From the NCBI RefSeq assembly GCF_001552135.1, contig NZ_BCQP01000069.1, positions 1-64,000 on the forward strand: DNA of 64,000 bases, given 5' to 3'. The number at the start of each line of letters is the position of its first letter. Within the stretch, counting starts at the first letter, position 1. The notes below the pieces were generated by a model. That model did no database searches. It was not told where the DNA came from and saw nothing but the letters and a program-made list of their open reading frames with translations. The stretch comes from Actinomadura chibensis NBRC 106107 (lineage in GTDB: Bacteria > Actinomycetota > Actinomycetes > Streptosporangiales > Streptosporangiaceae). The position numbers were made by a program, and so were the translations under genes. Below are positions 1-8,625 of the stretch, piece by piece.

Positions 1-75
1 GCGGCGACGAGAAGCAGGGACGAGGGGCGGGGACGAGAAGCGGCGATGAGAGGCGGGGACGAGAGGTGGGGAGGT
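1..75. repeat. purine-rich degenerate direct repeat at window edge
   Basis: The first 75 bases are a run of imperfect GGGGACGAGA / GCGACGAGAA-like units, almost all purines on this strand. The array probably continues beyond the window. The rest of the gap up to 255 shows no convincing gene: the reading frames here lack a plausible start and recognisable protein sequence. Confidence 0.5.
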
Positions 76-255
76 GTGAGGAAGTGTGCAACGCAATCGA
101 CCGGGGCTTGGGTCTCAGAGCTCGGCGTACCCGGCCTGGCCCCGTTCCCTGCGCGACGTGCCAGGTCAGCCCCGCCCCCGTCCGGTTTCCACTCATCCAA
201 GGTCAGAACGCAAACGGAACCGCAACTGAGCTAGCAGACTCACGGCGAGCGCGGC

Positions 256-1008
256 TCAAGCGAACACGCTGCTTGGACGCGGCTGCAAGACTCCGTCGAC
301 GAAGATGTCCACCTTCTCGCTGTAGAAGCAGACCAGCCCGGCGACCTTGCGGCTCTCGTCCAGCGGAGTCGGGTACGACCACGCCAGATCCTCGTGGAGC
401 TTGCCGTCGGCGCGCACCGACCAGTACTCGGCGGTGCCCTTGTAGGGGCAGCGCGTCACCGTGTCGGTGTGTTCGAGCAGATCCATCCGGACATGCGTCT
501 TCGGCAGGTAGTAGCGCACCGGCAGTCCCGTCTCGAACAGCAGCCGCGGGCTGGACGATTCCGCGACCGTCACCCCGTCAACCTCAACCCGGACGTTCCG
601 CGACGCCGCCAACACATCCACTCGCGTGTAGGGGTTACGCGGGTGGACGAAGACCTCCTCGTCCTCCTCGAACCAGGCGTCCATCGCATCCCACTCCAGG
701 CGGACGAGCCCGCGGAGCTCCTCGATAGGCGAGTCGGTGTATCGAAGCGCGGCCCCCGGCTTCTCCAAGCCGTCCACTTTCACCGTGTAGGCCGTAGCGT
801 CCCCTCGGCTCGGTGAATGCTTGCCCGGCCCGTCCTCGACGAGCTCGGCCCGCACATCCTCGACGGGGATGTAGTAGGCCGGGTAGTAGGGGATCTCCCA
901 GACAAGAACCGGCCCAGCGGTGTCGGCCACCAGGTGACCACCGAGATAAGCCCGGACGCGCTTGCCGCTCTTCTCGATCCGAACGCTGGTCTTCTGCGAT
1001 GTGCTCAT
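256..1008 (-). CDS. DUF427 domain protein, two tandem copies of the domain
   Basis: A 250-residue cytosolic protein made of two copies of the small beta-rich DUF427 fold. The first copy covers roughly residues 10-110 and contains RVRAYLGGHLVADT. The second covers roughly 130-235 and contains VRVEVDGVTVAES, followed by RYYLPKTHVRMD and the family-typical CPYKGTAEYWSV. No enzymatic activity is firmly established for the family and no catalytic site is evident. The ATG at 1006-1008 has no strong Shine-Dalgarno sequence. The gene stands alone and points away from the transporter at 1211-2713, so neighbours give no clue to function. Confidence 0.85.
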   Translation of the reverse strand: MSTSQKTSVRIEKSGKRVRAYLGGHLVADTAGPVLVWEIPYYPAYYIPVEDVRAELVEDGPGKHSPSRGDATAYTVKVDGLEKPGAALRYTDSPIEELRGLVRLEWDAMDAWFEEDEEVFVHPRNPYTRVDVLAASRNVRVEVDGVTVAESSSPRLLFETGLPVRYYLPKTHVRMDLLEHTDTVTRCPYKGTAEYWSVRADGKLHEDLAWSYPTPLDESRKVAGLVCFYSEKVDIFVDGVLQPRPSSVFA

Positions 1009-1210
1009 GCCACGGCAACCGTTCCGGCGTTCGCCCTATTTCAACTTCGCCCTCGTGCGGCTTGGACCGTCGACACTCAGCAAACTCCAGTCCGTCAGAG
1101 CCTCTTCCGCCAATTCGCAATGATCAGGGCCCACGCGCGTCGGCAAGTCGCCGGTGTGCTGGGTTCAGCGGCATCTCAACTCCTTCATCGCTGCGTTGGC
1201 CAGTGTCAGA

Positions 1211-2713
1211 TCAGGAAGACGTAGCCGGAACCTCCTTCGCCGGAACCTCCTTCGGCCTGCGCGGGATGGCGAAGATCGGAAGGAGCGAGAGGACAAGGAC
1301 GCCCGCCACCCACCAGAACGTCTCGGTGAAGGCGTTGGTCAGGAGCGTCGGCGTCTCGGCGGTGTTCTGGGCGGCGGCCTCGGCCAGATTCCCGGACGCG
1401 CCCGGGATCTCGCCGCGGATGGCGATCTGCAGGATGATCGCCGCCGCCGCGGTGCCGAACGAACTGCCCACCCGCACCAGGATGTTCGCCCCCGTCGTCG
1501 CGGCGGGCACGGCCTCCCGTGGCAGCCCCTGATAGGTCAGGGCCATCAGGCAGGGAGTGATCATGCCGTGGCCGAGCCCGACGACGAGCATGGACGCCAT
1601 GATCAGGTTGTTTCCGGTGTCGGGGTCGAGCGTGGTGAGCCCCATGGTGCCGATGAGGACGAGCAGAATGCCGCCGACCACGAACCGGCGTCCGCCGAAC
1701 TTGTCGGCCAGCCGTCCCGACACCGACATCGTGATCATCGCGCCGAGCCCCAGCGGGGCCAGCAGCCAGCCCGCGTCAAGGGCGGACTCACCGCGGACGA
1801 TCCCAGCGAACAGCGGGATGAGGATCATCACGCCGTACATCGCCCCGCTGTAGAGGAAGAACCCGCTCGTGGCGCCGGTGAAGGCGCGGGTGCTCACGCG
1901 GCGCAGTTCGATGAGCGCGCGGTCGCCGCTGCGCAACGCGTGCGCGACGAACGCGATCACCAGGACGCCGCCGCCGATGACGCTGCAGAGGAAGCGCGGC
2001 CCGCTCAGGCTCGCCCCGTTCCCCGCCTCGGACAGCCCGTACACCAGGGCCGCCAGGCCAGGGGAGAGCAGGAGGAGTCCGAGGACGTCCAGCCGGGCCT
2101 CCTTGCTGCGTTCGGTGTCGCCCGGCAGCATCCGCACGGCGGCGAACAGCGCGACCGCGCAGAACGGGATGTTGACGAAGAACATCCAACGCCAGCTCAG
2201 GTTGTCGACGATCACGCCGCCGAGCAGCGGCCCCAACACCGGCGCGAGCATCGCGGGCACCGAGACGATGCTCATCACCCGTCCCATCCGGCCCGGGCCG
2301 GCCTCCCGGACGAGCATCATCTGCCCGACGGGCATCAGCATCCCGCCGCCGAGGCCCTGCAGCACGCGGAACGCGACCAGCGAGGGCAATGACCACGCGA
2401 GCCCGCACAGCAGGGACCCGGTGATGAACAGGCCGAGCGAGAACAGCCACATCGTCCGGGTGCCGAACCGCTGCACCGACCACCCGGTCATCGGGATCGC
2501 CATCGACAGCGCGAGCGTGTAGCCGGTCACCACCCACTGGATGGTCGACAGCGACGTGTCGAAGTCCTTGCCCAGCGCCGTCACCGCGACGTTCACGATC
2601 GTGCTGTCGAGGACGGTCATGATCGCGCCGAGGAGCACGACGATCGCGAGATTGCGCAGGTGAGGGTCGATGCTCTCCTTGGTCGCCGGGGCTTCGTCTC
2701 GGGTGGTCGTCAT
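1211..2713 (-). CDS. MFS drug efflux transporter, DHA2 (EmrB/QacA) type
   Basis: A 500-residue integral membrane protein of the 14-helix DHA2 branch of the major facilitator superfamily, expected to export drugs or other hydrophobic compounds by proton antiport. Near the N terminus it has VLDSTIVNVA and QWVVTGYTLALS, the usual DHA2 helix-1 and helix-2 signatures. The helix-5 antiporter motif is visible as VLGPLLGGVIVDN. The ATG at 2711-2713 is preceded on its strand by AGAGGCGG. It is divergently transcribed from the TetR gene at 2814 with operator repeats between, the standard layout for a TetR-controlled pump. The substrate cannot be read from sequence. Confidence 0.93.
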   Translation of the reverse strand: MTTTRDEAPATKESIDPHLRNLAIVVLLGAIMTVLDSTIVNVAVTALGKDFDTSLSTIQWVVTGYTLALSMAIPMTGWSVQRFGTRTMWLFSLGLFITGSLLCGLAWSLPSLVAFRVLQGLGGGMLMPVGQMMLVREAGPGRMGRVMSIVSVPAMLAPVLGPLLGGVIVDNLSWRWMFFVNIPFCAVALFAAVRMLPGDTERSKEARLDVLGLLLLSPGLAALVYGLSEAGNGASLSGPRFLCSVIGGGVLVIAFVAHALRSGDRALIELRRVSTRAFTGATSGFFLYSGAMYGVMILIPLFAGIVRGESALDAGWLLAPLGLGAMITMSVSGRLADKFGGRRFVVGGILLVLIGTMGLTTLDPDTGNNLIMASMLVVGLGHGMITPCLMALTYQGLPREAVPAATTGANILVRVGSSFGTAAAAIILQIAIRGEIPGASGNLAEAAAQNTAETPTLLTNAFTETFWWVAGVLVLSLLPIFAIPRRPKEVPAKEVPATSS

Positions 2714-2729
2714 CCGGCCGCCTCTCGTC

Positions 2730-2806
2730 CGTACGGCGTATCGGTTTCACCGTACACCGTATCGCGCGATCCGTACACCGTATCGATACGGCGTATCGGT
2801 TACGAT
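2730..2806. promoter_or_regulatory. TetR operator cluster and leaderless promoter between MFS pump and regulator
   Basis: The 100-bp gap between the divergent starts carries four copies of a GTAYRCCGTATCG-like half site: at about 2731-2744, 2752-2764, 2773-2785 and, inverted, 2782-2796. The centre, 2778-2791, is a perfect palindrome CCGTATCGATACGG. A -10-like TACGAT at 2801-2806 lies seven bases before the GTG at 2814, the spacing expected of a leaderless actinobacterial transcript. Repressor binding here would cover both promoters, so autoregulation and pump control are inferred. Confidence 0.75.
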
Positions 2807-2813
2807 CTCTGAT

Positions 2814-3515
2814 GTGTCGAATGTTTCGAGGTCAGGCGAGGTGTGGTCGCGTCCGCGCGGCGGTCGTCGCCCGAAGCTGACGCGCGAGGCGATCGTCGAA
2901 ACCGCGATCAGCGTCGCCGACGCGGAGGGCCTGGAGGCCGTGTCGATCCGCCGCATCGCGAGCGAACTGGGCGTCCGCGCGATGAGCCTTTACACCCACA
3001 TCGCGGCCAAGCAGGACATTCTCGACCTCATGTACGACCAGGTCGCGGCAGAGGTGCTCATCGAGGACGAGCTGCCGGACGACTGGCGCGAGGCGATGCT
3101 TCAGATAACGCGCAGGGAACGCGAGGTCGGCCTCAAGCATCCGTGGATGTTCGAGTTGAGCCGCCTTAGCCCCCGCGTTGGGCCGAACGGTCTGCGCCAC
3201 GCCGAGCAGTCCCTCGCGGCCGCCTCCCGGCTCGCCGACGACCCGGAGAGCATGCTGGCCATCATCACCACCGTCGACTACTACATGTTGGGATACACCC
3301 TCAGGGAACAGCACGCCCGTGACGCCGGAACGAATGGCCTGCAACGCGCGCAGACCAGCCTGCTGGAGCAGGAGTACGTCCGCCTCCTCATGGAGACCGG
3401 CGAGTTCCCCCACCTCAAGCCGCTCTTCGATGCGGGCATCGTCATCCAGGACGACTTCGAGCAGGGCCTCAACTGGCTGCTCGACGGCATTGAACACAAG
3501 TACGGAAGGAAGTAG
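2814..3515 (+). CDS. TetR-family transcriptional repressor with tetracycline-repressor-like C-terminal domain
   Basis: A DNA-binding repressor of about 233 residues. The N-terminal TetR helix-turn-helix is clear: LTREAIVETAISVADAEG, then VSIRRIASELGVRAMSLYTHI. The C-terminal all-alpha ligand domain resembles the TetR_C class (MLAIITTVDYYMLGYTLREQ). The frame is open further upstream, but that extension reads through the operator repeats. GTG 2814, seven bases after a TACGAT box, is the better start; GTG 2841 is an alternative. It probably represses the divergent MFS pump and itself until an inducer binds. Confidence 0.88.
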   Translation: MSNVSRSGEVWSRPRGGRRPKLTREAIVETAISVADAEGLEAVSIRRIASELGVRAMSLYTHIAAKQDILDLMYDQVAAEVLIEDELPDDWREAMLQITRREREVGLKHPWMFELSRLSPRVGPNGLRHAEQSLAAASRLADDPESMLAIITTVDYYMLGYTLREQHARDAGTNGLQRAQTSLLEQEYVRLLMETGEFPHLKPLFDAGIVIQDDFEQGLNWLLDGIEHKYGRK

Positions 3516-3582
3516 TCTCTGCCGCCATGCCGACTTAGCGTAGGCGGCAGTGCACGTTCCGCTACGACGAGACGGGGTTCAG

Positions 3583-5091
3583 GTGCGAGCAGCCAAGTTC
3601 ATCGGTGTGGCGACCATGCTCGCTCTGGCGACTGCGACCGGATGCAACGACGGCGAAGCGAACGAGACCGCGACCCCAGCGAGCGTCCCCGCGGGACTCG
3701 GGTCCTTTTACGCACAGAAGCCGTCCTGGAAGAGCTGCGGTAACGGTTTCGAGTGCGCCACCGTCCAAGTCCCCCTGGACTACGCCAAACCCACTGGCGA
3801 GAAGGTCGGCCTCTCCGTCATCAGGCTCCCGGCCGAGGACAAGGCCAACCGGATCGGCTCGCTGCTCACCAACCCCGGCGGCCCCGGTGGTACCGGCGTC
3901 GGCTTCGTCCGCGAGGCGGCGCCAGCCTTCGGGAACGACCTCCGCCGCCGTTTCGACATCGTCGGCTTCGACCCGCGTGGTGTCGCCGCAAGCGATCCCG
4001 TCCGCTGCAACACCGGACCCCAGCTCGACAGGTTCTTCGCCACCGACGTGTCCCCGGACAACCGCAACGAGACGAAGGCGCTCGCAGGCGAAGGCAAGGA
4101 GTTCGCCGACAACTGCAAGGCACGGGCGGCTGCCGAGCTCCCTCACGTGGGCACGGTCAACGCCGCCCGCGACATGGACGTCATACGTGCCGCCCTGGGC
4201 GACACCAAGCTCACCTATTACGGCGCCTCCTACGGCACCTACCTCGGGGCGTACTACGCCGAACAGTTCCCTAAGAACGTCCGCGCCCTCGTCCTGGACG
4301 GAGCGGTCGACCCCACACTCTCCTCAACCGAGATGCTGGTCGAACAGGCCAAGGGCTTCGAGACCGCCCTCCGCGCTTTCGCCCAGGACTGCGTCAAGAC
4401 GGGCTTCTGCCGGTTCGGTGGCACCGTCGACGCCGTCCTGGCCACGGTCTCCTCCTTGCTCACCAAGGCGGACAAGACCCCCCTCAAGAACACCAAGGAC
4501 TCCCGAAAGGTCACCGAGTCCCTCGCCGTCATGGGTATCGCGAGGGCCCTCTACGTCAAGGAGTACTGGCCCGTCCTACGCCAGGCCCTCACCAAGGCCA
4601 CCCAGGAGTCCGACGGCACCATGCTCCTGGCCCTCGCGGACGAGATGGTCGAACGCAAGTCCGATGGCAGCTACAGCAATCAGACCGACGCCAACATGGC
4701 CATCAACTGCGTCGACAAGCCCAACCCGCCGGACGTCACCACCTACGGCAAGTCGGCCGCCGAAGCCCAGAAGGTAGCTCCCCGATTCGGCTCCTTCGTC
4801 GTCTGGGGCGGCCTACCGTGCGTCTACTGGCCCGTCCAGACCAAACAGGAGCCGAAGCCCATCGCCGCCAAGGGCGCCGCTCCCATCGTTGTCATCGGAA
4901 CCATCCGCGACCCCGCCACCCCGTACAAGTGGGCTCAGAACCTGGCCGGCCAGCTGTCCAGCGGCGTCCTCCTCACCTTCGACGGCGACGGCCACACCGC
5001 CTACCTGCAGGGCAACCGGTGCATCACCGAGGCCACTAACAAGTACCTCCTGGACGCCGACCCTCCCAAGGACGGCACCACCTGCCGCTGA
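3583..5091 (+). CDS. secreted alpha/beta-hydrolase, SlpD/TAP-type tripeptidyl aminopeptidase
   Basis: A roughly 502-residue exported serine hydrolase of the S33 family that includes the Streptomyces tripeptidyl aminopeptidases (Tap, SlpD, SlpE), which trim tripeptides from the N termini of extracellular proteins. The N terminus from GTG 3583 is a short signal sequence ending in ATATGC, so Cys21 may be lipidated, although the lipobox is not ideal. The catalytic triad is visible: Ser216 in GASYGT, Asp443 in GTIRDPATPY and His471 in GDGHTAY. The oxyanion region NPGGPGG and the C-terminal TAP-like domain are present. An upstream GTG at 3550 is possible but would put charged residues before the signal. 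Confidence 0.88.
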   Translation: MRAAKFIGVATMLALATATGCNDGEANETATPASVPAGLGSFYAQKPSWKSCGNGFECATVQVPLDYAKPTGEKVGLSVIRLPAEDKANRIGSLLTNPGGPGGTGVGFVREAAPAFGNDLRRRFDIVGFDPRGVAASDPVRCNTGPQLDRFFATDVSPDNRNETKALAGEGKEFADNCKARAAAELPHVGTVNAARDMDVIRAALGDTKLTYYGASYGTYLGAYYAEQFPKNVRALVLDGAVDPTLSSTEMLVEQAKGFETALRAFAQDCVKTGFCRFGGTVDAVLATVSSLLTKADKTPLKNTKDSRKVTESLAVMGIARALYVKEYWPVLRQALTKATQESDGTMLLALADEMVERKSDGSYSNQTDANMAINCVDKPNPPDVTTYGKSAAEAQKVAPRFGSFVVWGGLPCVYWPVQTKQEPKPIAAKGAAPIVVIGTIRDPATPYKWAQNLAGQLSSGVLLTFDGDGHTAYLQGNRCITEATNKYLLDADPPKDGTTCR

Positions 5092-5155
5092 ACAACCGGT
5101 GCGCACTCACCCCCGCGGACCCGGTAGACTTCCCTCAGCCGTGTCCGCACGGCGC

Positions 5156-5231
5156 GCCGCCTTAGCTCAGTCGGCAGAGCGATTCACTCGTAATGAATAG
5201 GTCGTCGGTTCGATTCCGACAGGCGGCTCCA
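5156..5231 (+). tRNA. tRNA-Thr, anticodon CGT
   Basis: A complete cloverleaf. The acceptor stem is GCCGCCT paired with AGGCGGC. The anticodon arm is ATTCA / TGAAT around the loop CTCGTAA, giving anticodon CGT at 5189-5191, which reads ACG threonine codons. The T arm is GTCGG-TTCGATT-CCGAC. The 3-prime CCA is encoded in the DNA. The gene is followed by a terminator and then a decayed integrase, so its 3-prime half is a likely former phage or element attachment site. Confidence 0.97.
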
Positions 5232-5235
5232 CTTC

Positions 5236-5268
5236 AAGGCCCCTTCCGATCTCGGAAGGGGCTTTCTT
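5236..5268 (+). terminator. Rho-independent terminator after tRNA-Thr
   Basis: A hairpin with arms AGGCCCCTTCC and GGAAGGGGCTT around a short GATCTC loop, running into TTTCTT. It begins five bases after the tRNA CCA end. Confidence 0.85.
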
Positions 5269-5294
5269 GCTAACAGGCTTGCTAACGGCGGCGC

Positions 5295-5612
5295 CTACGC
5301 CGCTTCGTTCATGACCTGCGCGAACACGTCCGCCGCGAGCCTTCGGCCGACCGGGTCACGCGCGCGTGGATGCGGAGCGTGTGGTCGGGGCAGCGTGCCC
5401 GAGCCGAGCGTCCAGGACGTGGACGGGGACGCCTGCCAGGAGCAGCATGGTCGCGTGGACGTGGCGGAGGTCCTGCCCCTTGGCGGTAGGGGGTGCTTCG
5501 GTGGGGCGGGCATTCGTGCCGCGCCATTTCTCGCCGATGGGAAGTTCATCGGTCGCTTGAGCCTTGCTGTGCTCCGGGAGAACGGTCGCGGTCTCGTCAT
5601 CGATGCTCCGAC
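5295..5612 (-). pseudogene. decayed tyrosine-recombinase (phage-type integrase) C-terminal remnant
   Basis: Reading leftwards, one frame gives IDDETATVLPEHSKAQATDEL and then GEKW, matching the region before the catalytic box of actinophage-type integrases. It then jumps directly to DLRHVHATMLLLAGVPVHVL and DARLGH, which matches the conserved box of these enzymes (usually DLRHTHAT...ARLGHA). The stretch that should separate the two blocks is missing. After LGH the frame shifts, and the typical C terminus GRRLAADVFAQVMNEAA continues in another frame to the stop at 5295. Internal deletion plus frameshift mean the gene is dead. It lies with its 3-prime end about 65 bases from tRNA-Thr, the usual place for an element that integrated into a tRNA gene. 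Confidence 0.8.
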
Positions 5613-5824
5613 TCGGGACCGTCCGCTCTTGGGCGCCCCTCGATGCGCTCACCGTCCGCTCAGCCCGCTCGACCCTGTTGGACGGTATTCGCTCATGGCG
5701 ATGGTGGTGGCGTTGCGGTGGAATGCGGAACCCTCCGTGGCGATCCCTACGCCGAGCCAAGGGCCCGTGGCCGTCTGCGGTCATGGACGCCGCTCCCGCA
5801 CAGCCGTGGGCTTAGCGTAAGTGT

Positions 5825-6487
5825 GTGTCGGACTTCGAGGAACGGTTGCGTCACCTGCGACGCCAGGAAGCCGCAGAATCGGAGAGGCAGCAGAGGGAAC
5901 AGGCTGCCGCCCGAGCCGTGATGTCGGCGGAGTGGGACAAGGTCCAAGAGACGGCGCGGTGGGCTGTCACCCGGTACCAGCAGGCGCGCGTTTCTCCGTC
6001 GCAACTCTACGTAGCTTGGCAGAAGGCCGTTACTGGGTTTATGTCACGCAGGGTGAAGGATTACCGTTACCAGTACGAGCCGAGGGGCCATGGGCTGCCG
6101 CTGCTGGACTTCAGCGAACGCACAACGCATAACCTCCAGTTCGACAACACCCGAGAGTCGGTCGAACACGGCTTCCTCATGGTGACAGAAGACGGGAATC
6201 GCCTGTTTCATGCCAGCACGGGAGCAGACGGCATCCATGGGGATCGCCTGTGCCTACGCGACGTGCGTTACTCGCCATACAAAGACGCGCAGACTGCTTT
6301 GACGGAAGCAAAGTCGCTGACGATCGAGCGGGTGGCCGTCACTTCTTTGACCGAATGCCTGGGGAGGAAGAGGGTCCGCGAGGACGGCAGACCGGCCTAC
6401 GGCCTCGATTTCAACACCATCCCGGAGCCTGTGGACCAGTTCTGCGACCGAATCCTTCGCTTCGTCGACGATAGGACTACCCGCTGA
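5825..6487 (+). CDS. hypothetical protein on the putative island, N-terminal coiled coil
   Basis: A 220-residue soluble protein that I do not recognise. Residues 4-35 are highly charged and heptad-like (ERLRHLRRQEAAESERQQRE), suggesting a short coiled coil. The remainder is globular-looking with no signal peptide, membrane helix or cysteine motif. The start is GTG 5825 in a GTGTGTG run, with no good ribosome-binding site. Codon use is less GC-biased than the flanking core genes, with many A- and T-ending codons. Together with the adjacent integrase relic this suggests horizontal acquisition. It could be cargo of the decayed element or a phage protein; function is unknown. Confidence 0.6.
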   Translation: MSDFEERLRHLRRQEAAESERQQREQAAARAVMSAEWDKVQETARWAVTRYQQARVSPSQLYVAWQKAVTGFMSRRVKDYRYQYEPRGHGLPLLDFSERTTHNLQFDNTRESVEHGFLMVTEDGNRLFHASTGADGIHGDRLCLRDVRYSPYKDAQTALTEAKSLTIERVAVTSLTECLGRKRVREDGRPAYGLDFNTIPEPVDQFCDRILRFVDDRTTR

Positions 6488-6794
6488 AACTCGTCACGGG
6501 GCGCCTGAACGTGGCCGAAGCGGGGGGCATTCCACTCCCCAGCCTCAATACTGAAGCAGTCATTCACACGAATCTGTCAGTCATAACTGGCGCGCCGCCC
6601 GTGTGAATAAAGTGTGCTGGGTCGTGCCGCAGGCGGGCATGCTAGAGCTAACGCGGTTGCTAACAGCCGGAGGCGCCGGGCCGCCCCCTGGACGGCTGCC
6701 CCTGAGTTGACGCACACCTCGGCGGACTCCGTCGTCCCCTGTGACCGGCTAGCCGCAAGACCTTGCGGTGCGGATGCCGGTATCGGACGAGAGG
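6488..6794. other. island-edge non-coding stretch with an inverted repeat
   Basis: No gene is supported here. An inverted repeat ATTCACACG (6562-6570) / CGTGTGAAT (6600-6608) has a 29-base spacer. The composition is less GC-rich than the surroundings. No copy of the tRNA-Thr 3-prime end was found, so the right edge of the inferred element is not defined. Confidence 0.5.
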
Positions 6795-7427
6795 TTAAGG
6801 GAAAATTCTTGAGGTGCAGTGAGGGAGGTCCGCGGTCATGTCCGCGGTTATCGCCCAGCGTTCGTAGTCGCGCCAGATTCCGCCGATGTTGATGAAGTCC
6901 GGGGAGAAGCCCTCCCGCCGGAAGCCGAGCCGTTGGACGAGTCGCCGGGACGGCTCGTTGCCCGGCTGGATGTCCGCCTCGACACGGTGCAGCCCCAACT
7001 GGTCGAATGCGTAGCGGACGGTCAGCCCGACCCCCTCCGTCATGAAGCCCTGTCCGGCACTCGGGGCGAACGCCGCGAAACCGAGTACCGCGCGTTCGTA
7101 CGGCCCTCGGACGATGCCCGTGAGTGTGACGTGACCGGCGATCGCTCCGGTGTCACGCCGCTTGATCAACAGTGCTTCGCCTGCGGCCGGATCCGCGAAC
7201 CGTCCCAGATAATCGCGGAAGCCCTCCGAATCGGTGGGCGTCCTGACCCATCTCCCGTGTAGTTTCGCGCTCCGCTTGGCGAGATGGACGAACTCCTCCT
7301 CGTCCGCCGCCCGCAAACGGCGGAGCAACACGCGAGAACCCACAAACGCCTCCGCTCTGGCTCCCTTGGCCGGGGGTCTGTCTCGGACCGGCCGTTGGCG
7401 ACGCGGCTTCGGGGCAGGTTGCACCAT
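6795..7427 (-). CDS. GNAT-family N-acetyltransferase, RimJ/RimL-like
   Basis: An acetyl-CoA-dependent N-acetyltransferase of about 210 residues. Features of the RimJ/RimL branch are LLRRLRAADEEEFVHLA near the N terminus and the acetyl-CoA loop region SAGQGFMTEGVGLTVRYAFDQLGLHRVEADIQPGN (split here by the helix). The C-terminal SRRLVQRLGFRREG is typical of enzymes acting on protein N termini or small amines. The frame is open to 7520, but ATG 7425-7427 or the adjacent GTG 7424 after AAGGGA is the better start. The residues before about position 30 are basic and low-complexity. The target is unknown and the gene appears monocistronic. Confidence 0.85.
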   Translation of the reverse strand: MVQPAPKPRRQRPVRDRPPAKGARAEAFVGSRVLLRRLRAADEEEFVHLAKRSAKLHGRWVRTPTDSEGFRDYLGRFADPAAGEALLIKRRDTGAIAGHVTLTGIVRGPYERAVLGFAAFAPSAGQGFMTEGVGLTVRYAFDQLGLHRVEADIQPGNEPSRRLVQRLGFRREGFSPDFINIGGIWRDYERWAITADMTADLPHCTSRIFP

Positions 7428-7989
7428 GTCCCTTGCTGTGCCGAACGCGCCGCGGGGTCGCGCCTGGCGGCTGGCCCGGAGCGTCCGCCTTCGCCGCAAC
7501 GGCATCCGTCCATGAACCACACAAAGACCCGATGACGCAACTCACGAAATCAGATCACGCGCTGCTGCGTGCCCGAAACGTCGCGCAACCTCACCACGCC
7601 GACGGCATCTGGCCCGGAGCGCCACACACGGTGCGGTACGCCGGACCACGCTCCTCAGTTCAGACGCCAGCCCGGTATGTGACACAGGCCGCGTACATCC
7701 AATGTGCTTGCTGGCCGCCCGTGAATGACCGCGTCCCGCACTGGCCGGAGCCGCCGGAACCTGAACTGCCAAGTTGTTCAGCTCCGAGCTCGGCGCGTGC
7801 AGCCCCTGGCTCACGAGTCAGAGAGCCTGGACGCTACGTCATGGCGTCCACCTGGGTCCGGTCGGGCGAGGTCAAACCGGACCGACGCCAGCAAGTCAGA
7901 GTGGACCTGTCGGCTACGGATTGGCCTGTCGTCCGCAGCGCGTGTGTCCCCGGCCGCGCGAGCAGATCGCCGCGCCCCGGCTGGCGCCG

Positions 7990-8570
7990 CCCTCAGCTGG
8001 CACGGCGCCGTGCCCGGCGGGCGTCGTGCCTGGCGGGCACGGTTCCCCACCTGGTTGGTGCCCTGCTGAGCTAGGCACCGTGCCATGGCTGGCGGGCGTG
8101 GTTCCGCGCCTGCTCGCGCCGTGCTCAGCTGGGGCCGTGGCGTGTCAGGCGGACGTCGTGCCGGGCAGGCGTGGTTCCGCGCCTGCCGGTGCCCTGCTGA
8201 GCTGGGCACCGTGGCGTGCCCGGCGGTGTGGTTTCGCGTGTTGGCCGCTGTGCTCAGCTGGGGCCGTGGGCGCGCCCGGCTGACGGCGTGCCCGGCGGCG
8301 GCGTAGTGCTGTGCCCGGCAGGCTCCGTACCCGGCGGGCGTGGTTTCGCGCCTGCTGGCGCCGTGCTCAGCTGGGCTGTGGCGTGTCAGGCAGGCGCCGT
8401 GCCGGGCGGGCGTGGTTTCGCGCCTGTCGGCGCCATGCTGAGCAGGGCACCGTGTGGCGTGCGGGCGGGCGTAGTTTCGCGTGTTGGCGCCGTGCTCAGC
8501 TGGCACGTGCCGTGCCCGGCAGGCGTTGTGCCCGGCGGGCGTAGTGCCGTGCCTGGTTGGCGTCGCGCTG
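7990..8570. repeat. degenerate tandem repeat field, unit about 85-95 bp
   Basis: Between the acetyltransferase and the MarR gene about 1.2 kb holds no recognisable gene. From about 7990 to 8570 the sequence cycles through variants of GTGCTCAGCTGGG, then GGCGTGYCNGGC, then GGGCGTGGTTYCGCGCCTG. Clear cores start near 8122, 8193, 8250, 8366, 8433 and 8490. Some copies read GCCCTGCTGAGC and others GTGCTCAGC, and CAGCTG / GCTGAGC give hairpin potential. Frames on both strands stay open through it and give repetitive Arg/Ala/Cys-rich translations on each strand, the pattern expected of non-coding GC-rich repeats. Confidence 0.7.
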
Positions 8571-8625
8571 CGGGTGGGGTGGTGGCCGGGGTCGGCGGGC
8601 GGTCCGGCTCGAGAGGCCTGCGGGA

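Noticed and set aside
2670..2813. Longer TetR frame beginning at 2670
   Set aside because: It overlaps the MFS start codon and encodes the operator repeats (RTPYR-like), so it is read-through of regulatory DNA.
7811..8506. Open frame on the minus strand with repetitive His/Arg/Thr translation
   Set aside because: Both strands give repetitive open frames over the same degenerate DNA repeats; no start site, and composition unlike any protein of this genome.
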